A stretch of 64,000 nucleotides of DNA from Plectonema cf. radiosum LEGE 06105 (GTDB lineage Bacteria; Cyanobacteriota; Cyanobacteriia; Cyanobacteriales; Nostocaceae). The position numbers and the translations under genes are program-made. The DNA is taken from the NCBI RefSeq assembly GCF_015207665.1, contig NZ_JADEWL010000018.1:22676-86675 (forward strand), in the 5' to 3' direction. Under the pieces are notes generated by a model that saw nothing but the letters and a program-made list of their open reading frames with translations, had not been told where the DNA came from and ran no database searches. Below are positions 37,573-45,837 of the stretch, piece after piece. Positions within the stretch are counted from its first letter, which is position 1; every line of letters starts with the position of its first letter.

Positions 37573-38625
37573 TTAATTATGACAGGAGTTAATTGCTTGT
37601 TGCAATTCTTGAAGTTTTTTTAACACCGCACCAGAGTAGAATAATTCTTTGGCTGTTGCTAAACCCGAAGACATATCACTACAAATTCCGCAACGCCATA
37701 AATAAAACGCGCCATTCCATAGTGCTGTTTGCATTAGCTCTGATGATTTACCTTGCAAGATTAATTTCATTGCTGACAATAATTCTTCACTACTACCCAG
37801 AGGTACATTTTGAGTAGTAAAGCCGTATTCGCGAGGAACCAAAAGTAATCTTTCTATGGGATTTGCACCATTTCCCAAACCGATAATCGCGGTGCGATCG
37901 CGTGGTAAATCACAACTGCCTTCTAACCCCTTTACCGTTGTAAACTTAGTAATTCCAATTTCACATAAAGTTGCCTTAAACCTTTCTTCTGTGGGTGGAT
38001 GAACAAACCCGGTAACGATGTGAGCATCACCAGCATAAGGACACCAAATTAATTCCATAGTGGCAAAAGGTGGACGCTTGCCGATTTGGTCGCGGTATTC
38101 CCAAATACTTGCTGTTAAGGGAAAATGCAGTGGTGTATAAACAAAGCCGATTCCACTTTTTTGCATGACCTGGTGGGTTTTGGGTAATTCTAACTTTGTC
38201 CAGTCAACACCCAAACCTTGCCAAATTTCTACCAAGGAAAGTCCGTATTTTGTCGGAAGGCGATCGCCACCGTGCATGATCACATTTTGTCCAGAACAAG
38301 CTAATAATAAAGCGATTATCGGACTAATTGGTGCAGTGCGGGTTCTACCATCGTAAGGTATACCAAAAACTATAGCTGGTCGCTCGTCGTTGATTGCTGG
38401 TAATTTTGGTCCAAGTTCGCTGTAAGCATCCAACATTCCTGCTAATTCTTCACTAGTAGGTCGTTTGATGCGGTGTGCAATTAAAAAAGCGCCAATTTGT
38501 GCTGGTGTTGCTTCACCCAAAAGCATCATTTTAGTCGCTAATTTTGCTTCAGCACGAGTTAAATCTTCTTTAGTATGTTCCCCACTACCTATTTTTTTTA
38601 GTAAATCTCTAAATGAATTGCTCAT
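37573..38625 (-). CDS. cnaT: Anthranilate-phosphoribosyltransferase-like regulator of nitrate assimilation (CnaT)
   Basis: A 350-aa protein of the TrpD/TrpD2 (nucleoside phosphorylase-like) family. The N-terminal helical part and GEATPAQIGAFLIAHRIK are typical, but the glycine-rich PRPP loop is changed (MHGGDRLPTKYGLS), so tryptophan synthesis is unlikely. In Anabaena sp. PCC 7120 a protein of this family named CnaT, encoded beside ntcB, is required for expression of the nir nitrate-assimilation operon (established knowledge). Here the gene lies 103 bp after ntcB on the same strand, the same arrangement. The biochemical activity is unknown. Confidence 0.78.
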   Translation of the reverse strand: MSNSFRDLLKKIGSGEHTKEDLTRAEAKLATKMMLLGEATPAQIGAFLIAHRIKRPTSEELAGMLDAYSELGPKLPAINDERPAIVFGIPYDGRTRTAPISPIIALLLACSGQNVIMHGGDRLPTKYGLSLVEIWQGLGVDWTKLELPKTHQVMQKSGIGFVYTPLHFPLTASIWEYRDQIGKRPPFATMELIWCPYAGDAHIVTGFVHPPTEERFKATLCEIGITKFTTVKGLEGSCDLPRDRTAIIGLGNGANPIERLLLVPREYGFTTQNVPLGSSEELLSAMKLILQGKSSELMQTALWNGAFYLWRCGICSDMSSGLATAKELFYSGAVLKKLQELQQAINSCHN

Positions 38626-38735
38626 AAATCAGTTATCAGTTATCAGTTATCAGTTATAAGCTTACTCCTAACTCCTAACTGCTAATTCCTAACTCCTAAT
38701 CCAAAATCCAAAATCTAAAATCTAAAATCTAAAAT
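38626..38735. repeat. Heptamer arrays between ntcB and cnaT
   Basis: Four AGTTATC copies start just upstream of the cnaT start codon, then TAACTCC copies, then four AAAATCT copies running to the ntcB stop. The whole ntcB-cnaT gap consists of repeats, so cnaT probably depends on the ntcB promoter. Confidence 0.85.
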
Positions 38736-39664
38736 CCCTTTACCTGTTTTGGTATATGTTCACAAACTAGATTCCAAAAGTACTGGATGGGAGGAATTTG
38801 TAAACGGTCTTGAGTTGTTACCATTACTACTTTACGAGTTAAACATACACGGTTGACGGAAGAGCCATTGTTGTTAATATGAAAAGGACGGACTGCAAGA
38901 CTGGGGTCAAAACGCGCTTCAATTAATGCTGAACTTGGTAATAAAGCGATTAATTCTCCTTGACGTACTATTCCCCGGAAAGCATCTAAGGTATTAACTT
39001 CTAAAGCTGCTTTAAGTAATGTGCCGGTTTGGTCAAATTGATTTTGTACTAGTCGCTGCATTCCATAACCTTCTTTGAAAATTACTTGAGGATACCTAAT
39101 TAATTCCAACCAAGGAATGGATTCATATTCAGCTAATGGATGATTGGCAGATGTTAGAACTTCTATGGGTTCTTCATAAAGTGTTTGGACAACCATTTCT
39201 TTGCTCATGGTAAGAAAACGATTGTTCATGACAATTGCTAAATCTACAAGCCCGTCTTTGAGAACTTTCAATGCGCGATCGCTACCTAATGATGTTACCC
39301 GTAATTGGACATCAGGGTATTGCTTGCAAAATGATTGCAATAAAGGTGGAAAATAATAAGCACATACGGAAGGAATACAGGCAATACAAAGTTCTGGCTG
39401 TTTACCTGATATCAAGTCGGTTATTTCTTGCTTCGCAGTTTGCCACTCTAAACAAATTTTACGGGCGCGAGGTAATAAAGTTTCACCTACTAAGGTCAAT
39501 TTTGATTGACTAGTTCTATGAAACAATTCAAATCCCAAATCTGCTTCCAATGACTGAATTTGACGACTGATTGTAGATTGGGTAACACTACATTGATGTG
39601 CTGCTTTTTGAAAGCTGCCAGTATCGGCGATCGCTAAGAAGGCTTGCAATTGTTCTAGCCGCAT
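38729..39664 (-). CDS. ntcB: LysR-type nitrogen assimilation regulator NtcB
   Basis: A 311-aa LysR-family activator. The winged helix-turn-helix (residues 1-60: LQAFLAIADTGSFQKAAHQC, then VTQSTISRQIQSLE) is intact, and the effector domain follows. N-terminal sequence and the cnaT neighbour identify it as NtcB, which activates nitrate/nitrite assimilation genes in response to nitrite (established in Synechococcus and Anabaena). A canonical NtcA-type promoter lies 64-77 bp upstream of the ATG, in agreement with global nitrogen control. The structural nir genes are not in the window. Confidence 0.82.
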   Translation of the reverse strand: MRLEQLQAFLAIADTGSFQKAAHQCSVTQSTISRQIQSLEADLGFELFHRTSQSKLTLVGETLLPRARKICLEWQTAKQEITDLISGKQPELCIACIPSVCAYYFPPLLQSFCKQYPDVQLRVTSLGSDRALKVLKDGLVDLAIVMNNRFLTMSKEMVVQTLYEEPIEVLTSANHPLAEYESIPWLELIRYPQVIFKEGYGMQRLVQNQFDQTGTLLKAALEVNTLDAFRGIVRQGELIALLPSSALIEARFDPSLAVRPFHINNNGSSVNRVCLTRKVVMVTTQDRLQIPPIQYFWNLVCEHIPKQVKGF

Positions 39665-39699
39665 TTTGAAGTAGCTGTAGTTACATTTACGGCAAACTT

Positions 39700-39741
39700 A
39701 ACTTAACGTATCCCTAAAGAATTTTTAGTAAGTTTTGCTAC
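39700..39741 (-). promoter_or_regulatory. NtcA-activated promoter of ntcB
   Basis: On the minus strand GTAGCAAAACTTAC fits GTA-N8-TAC exactly (39728-39741). Exactly 22 bp later comes TAAGTT (39700-39705), fitting the TAN3T -10 box. This is the standard class II NtcA promoter spacing. A second GTA-N8-TAC (GTAGCTGTAGTTAC) is at 39671-39684, only 7 bp before the start codon. Confidence 0.7.
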
Positions 39742-39944
39742 AGATATTTTTTAGTTGTCAATTTTTAATTGAGCTAAATATGTTGGCAATTCTACCTTAA
39801 TATCGGTATTCAATGCTATTTAAGTCCATTTTTATAAATATTTTTTCTTAAAATACTATCAAGTAATTTTCTTAATAGAAGTATAGATAATTCAAATTAA
39901 TTTACAAAACTTATAACTACGATAGTATTCATAGACGACAAACA

Positions 39945-39997
39945 CAGAAGTCAGCTTTTGATAAACGACTTATTTATCCTCAAAAACCCGACTTCTG
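39945..39997. repeat. Inverted repeat of the AGAAGTCGGGTTTTT family
   Basis: CAGAAGTCAGCTTTTGA is mirrored by TCAAAAACCCGACTTCTG with a short loop. It is a relative of the hairpin at 10379-10443. It sits in the 394-bp gap between the ntcB promoter and the Rieske gene end. Confidence 0.6.
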
Positions 39998-40058
39998 ATT
40001 TTACTAGAGGTTTTACAGCTTTCCCCCAAGCAAAAATAAATTTGTGAACTCACGCTAT

Positions 40059-40478
40059 TTACTGAACCAAAATCGTATCACCATCAATCTTGACTGCGTA
40101 GGTTTTTAAAGGTGTTGTGGCTGGTGCAGCTATAACTTTACCATCAACCCCAAATTCAGAACCATGACAGGGACAAACAAATTTATTAGTATCATTTTTC
40201 CATTCGACGGTACAACCGGCATGGGTACAGCTAGGGTTAACCGCAACTAAATTATTAGCAAGGGAAGTTTTGACGACTAATACTTCTCCTATAGGTGTAT
40301 TTTTTGCAAGTAGTTTACCATTGGTATTTAATTCATTAGAAGTACCAATATTTTGCCATTCTTGAGATTTTGGGGTATTTTGCGTTGTTTCTTTTGAGGA
40401 ACAAGCTGCAATAGCGAGGGGTAGAGAACTTGCTATGGTGCCAACACCAACCCAATTTAAGAAGTTACGACGGTTCAT
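40059..40478 (-). CDS. Rieske [2Fe-2S] lipoprotein
   Basis: A 139-aa electron-transfer protein. The N-terminus has a twin-arginine motif (RRNFLNW) followed by a lipobox (LAIAAC, Cys26), so it is probably exported folded and lipid-anchored. The Rieske boxes CTHAGC and CPCHGSEF give the two Cys and two His ligands. At this size it is a stand-alone Rieske domain and not the cytochrome b6f subunit PetC, which has an uncleaved membrane helix and is about 180 aa. Redox partners are unknown. It is divergent from the PsiE-like gene. Confidence 0.88.
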   Translation of the reverse strand: MNRRNFLNWVGVGTIASSLPLAIAACSSKETTQNTPKSQEWQNIGTSNELNTNGKLLAKNTPIGEVLVVKTSLANNLVAVNPSCTHAGCTVEWKNDTNKFVCPCHGSEFGVDGKVIAAPATTPLKTYAVKIDGDTILVQ

Positions 40479-40663
40479 CCTTGATATTTTTTCGTAATTT
40501 GAGGTAAGGGTTGTTTAAAATTGTTAAATTAATGTACCAATGATTGTTTATAGTTATAAATGTAAGATTTTTATTTATGTACTTTATTCTTACTTGATTG
40601 TATTTGTTTTCACATGACAAATCACATTCATTTATGTAATTTTTTTATTACAAGGCATGAAAC

Positions 40664-41125
40664 ATGAGAAATCTATTGAGACAAATTCGTAAATACAATA
40701 AAAATGAAAATTGTTTGTATTTGATTGAAAAAATTGAAGAAATCATTGCCAAGCTGCTATCGATTACGATGGTGGTGGTCATATTCTTTGCAATTATAGA
40801 TTTAGCAATTTATGTCATCAACAAAGTCTTAATTTGGGATATTAATAAACCAAATTTTAATGATAATTTATTTACAACTTTTGGATTATTTTTAAATGTT
40901 TTAATTGCTTTAGAAATTTTAGAAAATATTACTGCTTATCTGAGAAAAAATGTTATTCATGTTGAATTAGTAATTGCTACTTCCTTAATTGCTGTAGCTA
41001 GAAAGATTATTATTTTAGATTTAGATAAAACAGACGGGATACAAGTAATTGGTTTGGCAATCGCGGTTTTTGCTTTATCAATAAGTTATTGGATTATCCG
41101 TAGCAAACTCCATAAAAATGAATGA
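40664..41125 (+). CDS. PsiE-like membrane protein
   Basis: A 153-aa membrane protein with four helices (about residues 32-55, 68-90, 104-122 and 127-147). The segment ILENITAYLRKNVIHVELV followed by IAVARKIIILD is the PsiE family signature. PsiE is phosphate-starvation-induced in E. coli, with unknown function. ATG at 40664 (MRNLLRQIRKYNKNENCLYL) gives a basic cytoplasmic start. It is transcribed away from the Rieske gene and converges on the metallo-beta-lactamase-fold gene. No Pho box was looked for beyond a visual check. Confidence 0.8.
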   Translation: MRNLLRQIRKYNKNENCLYLIEKIEEIIAKLLSITMVVVIFFAIIDLAIYVINKVLIWDINKPNFNDNLFTTFGLFLNVLIALEILENITAYLRKNVIHVELVIATSLIAVARKIIILDLDKTDGIQVIGLAIAVFALSISYWIIRSKLHKNE

Positions 41126-41162
41126 AAATTAATTATGACTTAGAATGAATGTTTCGTTGTAA

Positions 41163-42065
41163 TCAATTAATAGATATAACCATACCTTCACGAGCTAAAA
41201 AGGCAGGCTCTAAGTCAGATTTAAGTGCGGCTTGAACTCTATCTAAAAAATCATCGTGATCATTTGGATGATGATTAGAAAATACAAGTTGTTTAACACC
41301 TGTTGTACGGGCTAAATCTACAGCATTTTTCCAATAGGAATCAATTGGTGTTTGGCAACTGCGAAAATCCGAGGAAATGTAGTTAGGATTTACAATCAGT
41401 AAGTCTACTCCTTGAGTTAATCCAATTACACCTTCAACATCTGAATCATCTATTTTGGATTGTAAATCGGTGATGTAAGCAACGCTATATTCAGACCATG
41501 TAATTTTATAGCCAATGGACTTTTGAATATGATTAATTAATCCCATTTCTACTGTTACATCATCAATAGCCACCACTTGATTCGGAGTCAAATTATAAAA
41601 TTGTAGTTGTGACTGCATAACTTGTAAAGGGTAAGGAAAATGGGGTAATAACATCTGATCGCAAAGTGATTGCTTAATAGATGCTCCATTAGAAGCAGCG
41701 GTACCATAAATATGTAAATAGTTTTGGGGTGCAAATGCAGGAGCAAAAAAAGGAAAACCCTGAATGCGGTTTGTTTGAGCGTTAGTAAAAAATAAATGGA
41801 CTACTATTTCTTGCTGTTTTTCTAACCAGCTTTTTCCTAACATTCGCAATCCAGTACCACCATCAAAAATCAAAATTTTTCCTCCGACTTGCATTTCTAC
41901 ACAAGCAGTATTACCTCCATAAACATTAGTTTCTCTACTTGGAGTGGGAATTAAACCTCGTACTCCCCAAAATTTGACTAAAAATCGATCGGTTTGCTCA
42001 GAAGAAAAATTTTCTGGGGATTCGTTAACATCAGGATGATGCTTTGACGGCTGTATATTTGGCAT
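41163..42065 (-). CDS. Metallo-beta-lactamase-fold protein with lost metal site
   Basis: A 300-aa protein that follows the fold of phosphoribosyl-1,2-cyclic-phosphate-phosphodiesterase-like hydrolases: FWGVRGLIPTPSRETNVYGG at the start and LIFDGGTGLRMLG. The metal motif normally read as THTHWDHIQG is TNAQTNRIQG here (residues 94-103): both His, the Asp and the third His are replaced (Asn95, Gln97, Asn99, Arg100). The later HH pair survives in FSNHHPNDHDD. It is therefore probably not a metallohydrolase. It lies 5 bp after panD and should be co-translated, suggesting a structural or regulatory role tied to that gene. Confidence 0.82.
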   Translation of the reverse strand: MPNIQPSKHHPDVNESPENFSSEQTDRFLVKFWGVRGLIPTPSRETNVYGGNTACVEMQVGGKILIFDGGTGLRMLGKSWLEKQQEIVVHLFFTNAQTNRIQGFPFFAPAFAPQNYLHIYGTAASNGASIKQSLCDQMLLPHFPYPLQVMQSQLQFYNLTPNQVVAIDDVTVEMGLINHIQKSIGYKITWSEYSVAYITDLQSKIDDSDVEGVIGLTQGVDLLIVNPNYISSDFRSCQTPIDSYWKNAVDLARTTGVKQLVFSNHHPNDHDDFLDRVQAALKSDLEPAFLAREGMVISIN

Positions 42066-42070
42066 TTTTT

Positions 42071-42460
42071 TTAGATAATTGTCTTACCGAGCAGATCATC
42101 GTAGTGTCTGACTTCTAACAATTTGTTTTTGTCGTCTACGATGACAACTGTAGGGGAGAAACTGGGGATTTCTTCCGGAGTTAACTGCCCGTAAGACATT
42201 ATAATCAAGCGATCGCCTTTTATGGCTAGACGTGCCGCAGCCCCATTTAGCTCAATTGCTCCGGAATCGGCTATTGCCGGTATTGCATAAGTAACAAAAC
42301 GCTCGCCGTTAGTTATATTCACCACCTGTACCTGCTCGTAAGGTAAAATACCAGATTTGTCCAAAAGTATTTGGTCTATGCTGATACTGCCCATATAGTT
42401 GAGATTAGCTTCGGTGAGAGTACAGTTGTGAATTTTGGCTAGGAGAAGCGTGCGCTGCAT
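42071..42460 (-). CDS. panD: Aspartate 1-decarboxylase
   Basis: Pyruvoyl enzyme that makes beta-alanine for pantothenate and CoA. The 129-aa proenzyme has its self-cleavage site at Gly24-Ser25 (NYMGSISID), exactly the E. coli position; the residue before Gly is Met where His or Glu is usual. ERFVTYAI and GAAARL are further conserved sites. The degenerate MBL-fold gene follows 5 bp downstream, and ppa lies 73 bp upstream on the same strand. Confidence 0.95.
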   Translation of the reverse strand: MQRTLLLAKIHNCTLTEANLNYMGSISIDQILLDKSGILPYEQVQVVNITNGERFVTYAIPAIADSGAIELNGAAARLAIKGDRLIIMSYGQLTPEEIPSFSPTVVIVDDKNKLLEVRHYDDLLGKTII

Positions 42461-42533
42461 TGTTTAATTAGCTTTTAAGGGAAAGGGGTAATTGCAGGAA
42501 AAATTAAACTTGATGGAACTATCTTATTTAATT

Positions 42534-43076
42534 TTACTTAGTTTCGGAGTCGGTATCTCGACCTTTTTCGTTACCTGCTTTGATGCATTTTTCAACTAAA
42601 GGTGCTACTTGATCTACATCTTGCCAACCAAGGATTTCGGTGACTTTTTTCTCTAAGTTTTTGTAACTACGGAAAAATTCTGCGATTTCATCAAGTTTAT
42701 GGGGAGCTAAATCTTTGAGTGATTTCACGTTAACATAACGTGGGTCTTTGTCTGGTACACAAAGAATTTTTTCATCGCGATCGCCACCGTCAATCATTTC
42801 TAACATACCGATGGGTCGTGCTGCAATTACACAACCGGGGAAGGTTGGTTCATCCATGATTACCATACCATCAAGGGGGTCGCCATCATCAGCTAAAGTA
42901 TTTGGTATGAAACCATAGTCATAGGGATATTGCACTGATGAATAAAGCACCCGATCTAAAGCAAAAGCTTGTAAATCTTTGTCATATTCATATTTATTTT
43001 TACTGCCGGCGGTAATTTCGATTAAAACATTTATTAAACCGGGTTTTGGTTGAGATGGGATACGAGATAAGTCCAC
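42534..43076 (-). CDS. ppa: Inorganic pyrophosphatase (family I)
   Basis: Soluble enzyme that hydrolyses PPi to drive biosynthesis. The signature [11 protein letters not shown] contains the metal-binding aspartates, and YDYGFIPNT plus GDRDEKI are typical of family I. Length (180 aa) is normal, with a short Glu/Lys/Thr-rich C-terminus. It precedes panD on the same strand. The IS607-type element is inserted about 140 bp upstream of its start codon, which may have altered its promoter. Confidence 0.97.
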   Translation of the reverse strand: MDLSRIPSQPKPGLINVLIEITAGSKNKYEYDKDLQAFALDRVLYSSVQYPYDYGFIPNTLADDGDPLDGMVIMDEPTFPGCVIAARPIGMLEMIDGGDRDEKILCVPDKDPRYVNVKSLKDLAPHKLDEIAEFFRSYKNLEKKVTEILGWQDVDQVAPLVEKCIKAGNEKGRDTDSETK

Positions 43077-43221
43077 AGATTTACTCCTAAAGCTTTGATT
43101 AATTCTCGGTGAGAGTTTCGAGTCTCCCCGTGTAGAATTTTAGGTCAATATGGACTTAAGGATAAAGTAGTTTATTCCCTGTGACAACTGATACTTTTAA
43201 CCTGGACGTTTTCCGACATAA

Positions 43222-44427
43222 TCAGACATCTTCAACGTTTAGTACAACATCACCAACAGAATCAGTGAAGGTGGTATCCCACATCGCCTTGAGGAAAATC
43301 CCCACGGCTCCATTAAAATCTCGTGGTATTTCGTAACCACAATTTGGGCATTTAAAGTTCTTAGAACTACCAAGTTTTCTATGAACATGACCGCACTTGG
43401 TGCAGCATTTAGATGTGTATTCTTCAGTTATTCTCACCAATTTGGAACCGTAACGGAAACACAAATGTTCTAGGGTTTGAGAAAACTGATAGAACGCCCA
43501 AGTCATCATTGCTCGTGCCGTTTTATTCTTTAACTTCCGCTTTTTCTTGACTACCATTTCTGATGTCTCGAATGTTGGAAGTACAATTACATCATAATTA
43601 CGAGCAAGATAAGAAGCTACTTGTTTATGACACTCAGAACGTAGGTTTTTAATCCTTGTTCTAATTTTTTCCATAGCTTGACGTAACTTGTAACGTAATC
43701 GTTTAAAACTATGCCCCTTACACTTATCATGCTTTGATTTAAGCTTATCAAGATGAGAACAAAGTTTAGCAATTTTATTAAAATCGAAGTGAGCAAACTC
43801 TAAGAAATCACTACCATCAAAGCCTGTAATAAAAGTCCTAACACCTGGGTCTAGAGCAATTACTTTATTAGTAACCTTTGTTGTAACCTCACACTCAACA
43901 GGGAAGTGAGCAAACCAGCGACCTTTGTTATAGGTCAATTCCGTAGAGCCATCTGTTAAAATACAAAACTTTTGTCCTTTAAATTCTGGCTTTGGTAAAT
44001 GCTTGGTGGTTGATACCATCCATCTACCATTTTTATAAGCAGTGGGGTCAAATTGAATTGTTAGCTTTTGGTCACGAACACTGCGGAACTTCGCTATTTT
44101 TAATCCTGCTTGTGGGTGAGGTTTTTTGTTTTTACCCTTACCTATGAATTTAGGATTTCTTGCCGTTTCAGACCAAGATGAGTAAGCTTCCATCGATGCA
44201 TTATCTAGTATTTTAGATGCGTTTAAATCTAAACACCATTGAGGTATTACTCCGGTTGCTTTAAGCATTGTCCTAAAACCCATCTTTCCGCCTTTATTCC
44301 CTATCTTTTCAAATCCCTGATTTTGATTAAGATAGGCAATAGAAATGTTATAAACCTTACGAACAGCAGCAACCCATTTCTTCCAAATAACAGTAAGTTC
44401 TTTACTTGGGTACACTCGGTAACTCAC
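43222..44427 (-). CDS. tnpB: TnpB RNA-guided nuclease (IS607-associated)
   Basis: A 401-aa TnpB. RuvC-type acidic residues appear intact: IALDPGVRTF (Asp), VLPTFETSEM (Glu) and EIPRDFNGAVG (Asp). The zinc ribbon reads CTKCGHVHRK...CPNCGY. The basic bridge-like stretch KKKRKLKNK is present. GTG at 44427 (VSYRVYPSKEL) gives a normal N-terminus and overlaps the end of tnpA by 26 bp; an open frame continues upstream for 194 codons but is only tnpA read in the wrong frame. TnpB proteins cut DNA guided by an omega RNA made from the element's 3' end; only about 8 bp lie between its stop and the inferred end. Confidence 0.9.
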   Translation of the reverse strand: MSYRVYPSKELTVIWKKWVAAVRKVYNISIAYLNQNQGFEKIGNKGGKMGFRTMLKATGVIPQWCLDLNASKILDNASMEAYSSWSETARNPKFIGKGKNKKPHPQAGLKIAKFRSVRDQKLTIQFDPTAYKNGRWMVSTTKHLPKPEFKGQKFCILTDGSTELTYNKGRWFAHFPVECEVTTKVTNKVIALDPGVRTFITGFDGSDFLEFAHFDFNKIAKLCSHLDKLKSKHDKCKGHSFKRLRYKLRQAMEKIRTRIKNLRSECHKQVASYLARNYDVIVLPTFETSEMVVKKKRKLKNKTARAMMTWAFYQFSQTLEHLCFRYGSKLVRITEEYTSKCCTKCGHVHRKLGSSKNFKCPNCGYEIPRDFNGAVGIFLKAMWDTTFTDSVGDVVLNVEDV

Positions 44428-45004
44428 TGTCTTCAGAGATTTGCTTTTTGTACTTTCTAAGTCCGTACAATCTACAACTGAAGACGTGGACGATGGCAAG
44501 AATATCTTCAACCATTTCTCGTTCCGGGCTGAGGTTCTTTTGGTCGAGAACCAATATTTCAGTCTGCTGCCTAGCACAGAGCCATGAGATAATATCGAAC
44601 CCAAAACGGCAAAGCCGATCTTTGTGGGCAACGACAACAAGCTTGATAGAGTTGCTGAGAACTCTGTCCAATAAGGTTTGAAGACCTTTTCGCTTGAAGT
44701 TAAGTCCACTTCCGATGTCAGTAATGATTTCTGCATCGGGATAACGAGACTTAAGAAAGTTAACTTGTTGTTCAAGGTCAGTTTTTTGACTGCGGCTTGA
44801 AACTCTGGCATAAAGGACGGTGACTCGTTCGTCTGCTGGATTACCAGGTCGAGGAGGGATAACTGAATCAAGGTTGTATCTTCTTTGACCCCCTTGAGTA
44901 AAGATTCCTTCGATTTTCCCCGCTTCGAGCCATCTTTCGAGGGTTTTGGTGCTGACTCCAAGCTTAGAGGCAGCGACCCTTGGTGGTACATAATTAGTTG
45001 ACAT
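44402..45004 (-). CDS. tnpA: IS607-type serine recombinase (TnpA)
   Basis: A 200-aa transposase with an N-terminal MerR-like helix-turn-helix (VPPRVAASKLGVSTKTLERW) and a serine-recombinase domain beginning LYARVSSRSQKTDLEQQ, with catalytic Ser near residue 69. VVVAHKDRLCRFGFDII is the conserved resolvase core. The gene is full length. It starts at ATG 45004, inside an inverted-repeat region that is probably its own binding site. tnpB follows in overlap. Confidence 0.92.
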   Translation of the reverse strand: MSTNYVPPRVAASKLGVSTKTLERWLEAGKIEGIFTQGGQRRYNLDSVIPPRPGNPADERVTVLYARVSSRSQKTDLEQQVNFLKSRYPDAEIITDIGSGLNFKRKGLQTLLDRVLSNSIKLVVVAHKDRLCRFGFDIISWLCARQQTEILVLDQKNLSPEREMVEDILAIVHVFSCRLYGLRKYKKQISEDSELPSVPK

Positions 45005-45046
45005 CTCACTTTTTTAGACTATTTCTTGAGTCTAGTCTAAGATGTC
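45000..45046. promoter_or_regulatory. Inverted-repeat site at the tnpA start
   Basis: TTAGACTA (45014-45021) and TAGTCTAA (45033-45040) form a perfect 8-bp inverted repeat, flanked by GACATC (45000-45005) and GATGTC (45041-45046). Such a site just upstream of tnpA may serve as its operator or as the recombinase-binding end. Confidence 0.5.
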
Positions 45047-45064
45047 AGATATGTCTATTATGTC

Positions 45065-45570
45065 AATAAATTTTCTGTCCTATCTTTTGCTCCCGACGCT
45101 GATGCTAAGAGCATACAGCGCGGGCTTCCAAGACAGTCCTGCTATCGCATAGGAGACTCTTGGCTTTAAGGACGGGCTTCCCGCCGAGTAGCTAAATAAA
45201 AAAAAGCCTAATTTACAAGCGGTTTAACATTCGTGTGAGTAAGTTAGTTTATATGTCAATAGTTTAAATGTACTTTTATAGCTAGTTGATTAAAAAACGA
45301 CTAATATCAATCAGAAGTCGGGTTTTTAAGCTGAATATCTCGAAACAAAAGACAATTATTGTAAAAAACTTCTCAATCCACGAAAAAGTCATGGGAAAGA
45401 GAATTATATCAATAATAAATAAAAATGCCCCTATAGGACGATGCCCAATAGGAGTAGAAAAAACTGTAGAGAGATAAAATTTTACGTCTCTACAAATCTC
45501 GACAAAATTTAATTATAAGTAGAAAAGCTAAATCATTTTCATGAAAACTGCTTCTACTAATTGCTAAAAG
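45065..45570. other. Region of mobile-element debris next to the IS607 element
   Basis: GGGCTTCCCGCC and the paired CCAAGACAGTCC/GGAGACTCTTGG (45128-45167) resemble end hairpins of other cyanobacterial insertion sequences. An AGAAGTCGGGTTTTT arm is at 45309 and a decayed GTAGAGA/TCTCTAC palindrome at 45466-45493. No complete gene is seen. Confidence 0.45.
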
Positions 45571-45837
45571 TTACTTTTTTTTCGAGAAGCTCGAAGCGTG
45601 GTTATTCATTTTATAAATGGATGAAATTTCACTTTTTATGACTTTTGTATCATTGTCAGTTGTTTGTAAGTTATAGGTTGATGGTTGCCGGTTATCTTGA
45701 ACGTCGTTTGAAGAGTAATGACCAATTACAAACATCGGTAACGTCAAAGTTAACACAGCAATCGCTGTTCCTACAACGTCTGCCAAACGTTGGGAAGGTA
45801 ATTCCTCTGTATTGGCAGACTGACTGTTTGAATCCAT
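45571..45837 (-). CDS. Small single-helix membrane protein, 88 aa
   Basis: A short acidic N-terminus ([20 protein letters not shown]) leads to one hydrophobic helix at about residues 22-42 ([20 protein letters not shown]), then a polar, Ser/Asn/Lys-rich tail. The N-terminal half looks like a conserved protein; the tail looks disordered and may be variable. I know no function. It stands alone beside mobile-element debris. ATG at 45837 is preceded by an A/T-rich stretch without a clear ribosome binding site. Confidence 0.6.
   Translation of the reverse strand: MDSNSQSANTEELPSQRLADVVGTAIAVLTLTLPMFVIGHYSSNDVQDNRQPSTYNLQTTDNDTKVIKSEISSIYKMNNHASSFSKKK

Larger units (their letters stand above)
43215..45064 (-). 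mobile_element. IS607-family insertion sequence (serine recombinase and TnpB)
   Basis: A unit of about 1.85 kb encoding tnpA and tnpB in overlap. GACATAAT occurs at 43215-43222 and its complement ATTATGTC at 45057-45064; next to each is a copy of AGACAT and GACATCTT. These symmetric sequences are the best candidates for the ends, although IS607 termini are generally poorly conserved and no target duplication is expected. The true right end may extend further towards ppa. Confidence 0.75.

Noticed and set aside
37573..38625. trpD of tryptophan biosynthesis
   Set aside because: The PRPP loop is changed and the gene sits beside ntcB as cnaT does in Anabaena; no other trp gene is near.
40059..40478. 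petC (cytochrome b6f Rieske subunit)
   Set aside because: Too short, and it has a lipobox in place of the long membrane helix of PetC.
44428..45009. N-terminal extension of tnpB by 194 codons
   Set aside because: This part is tnpA read in another frame; the recombinase frame has clear domain motifs, whereas the extension has none.
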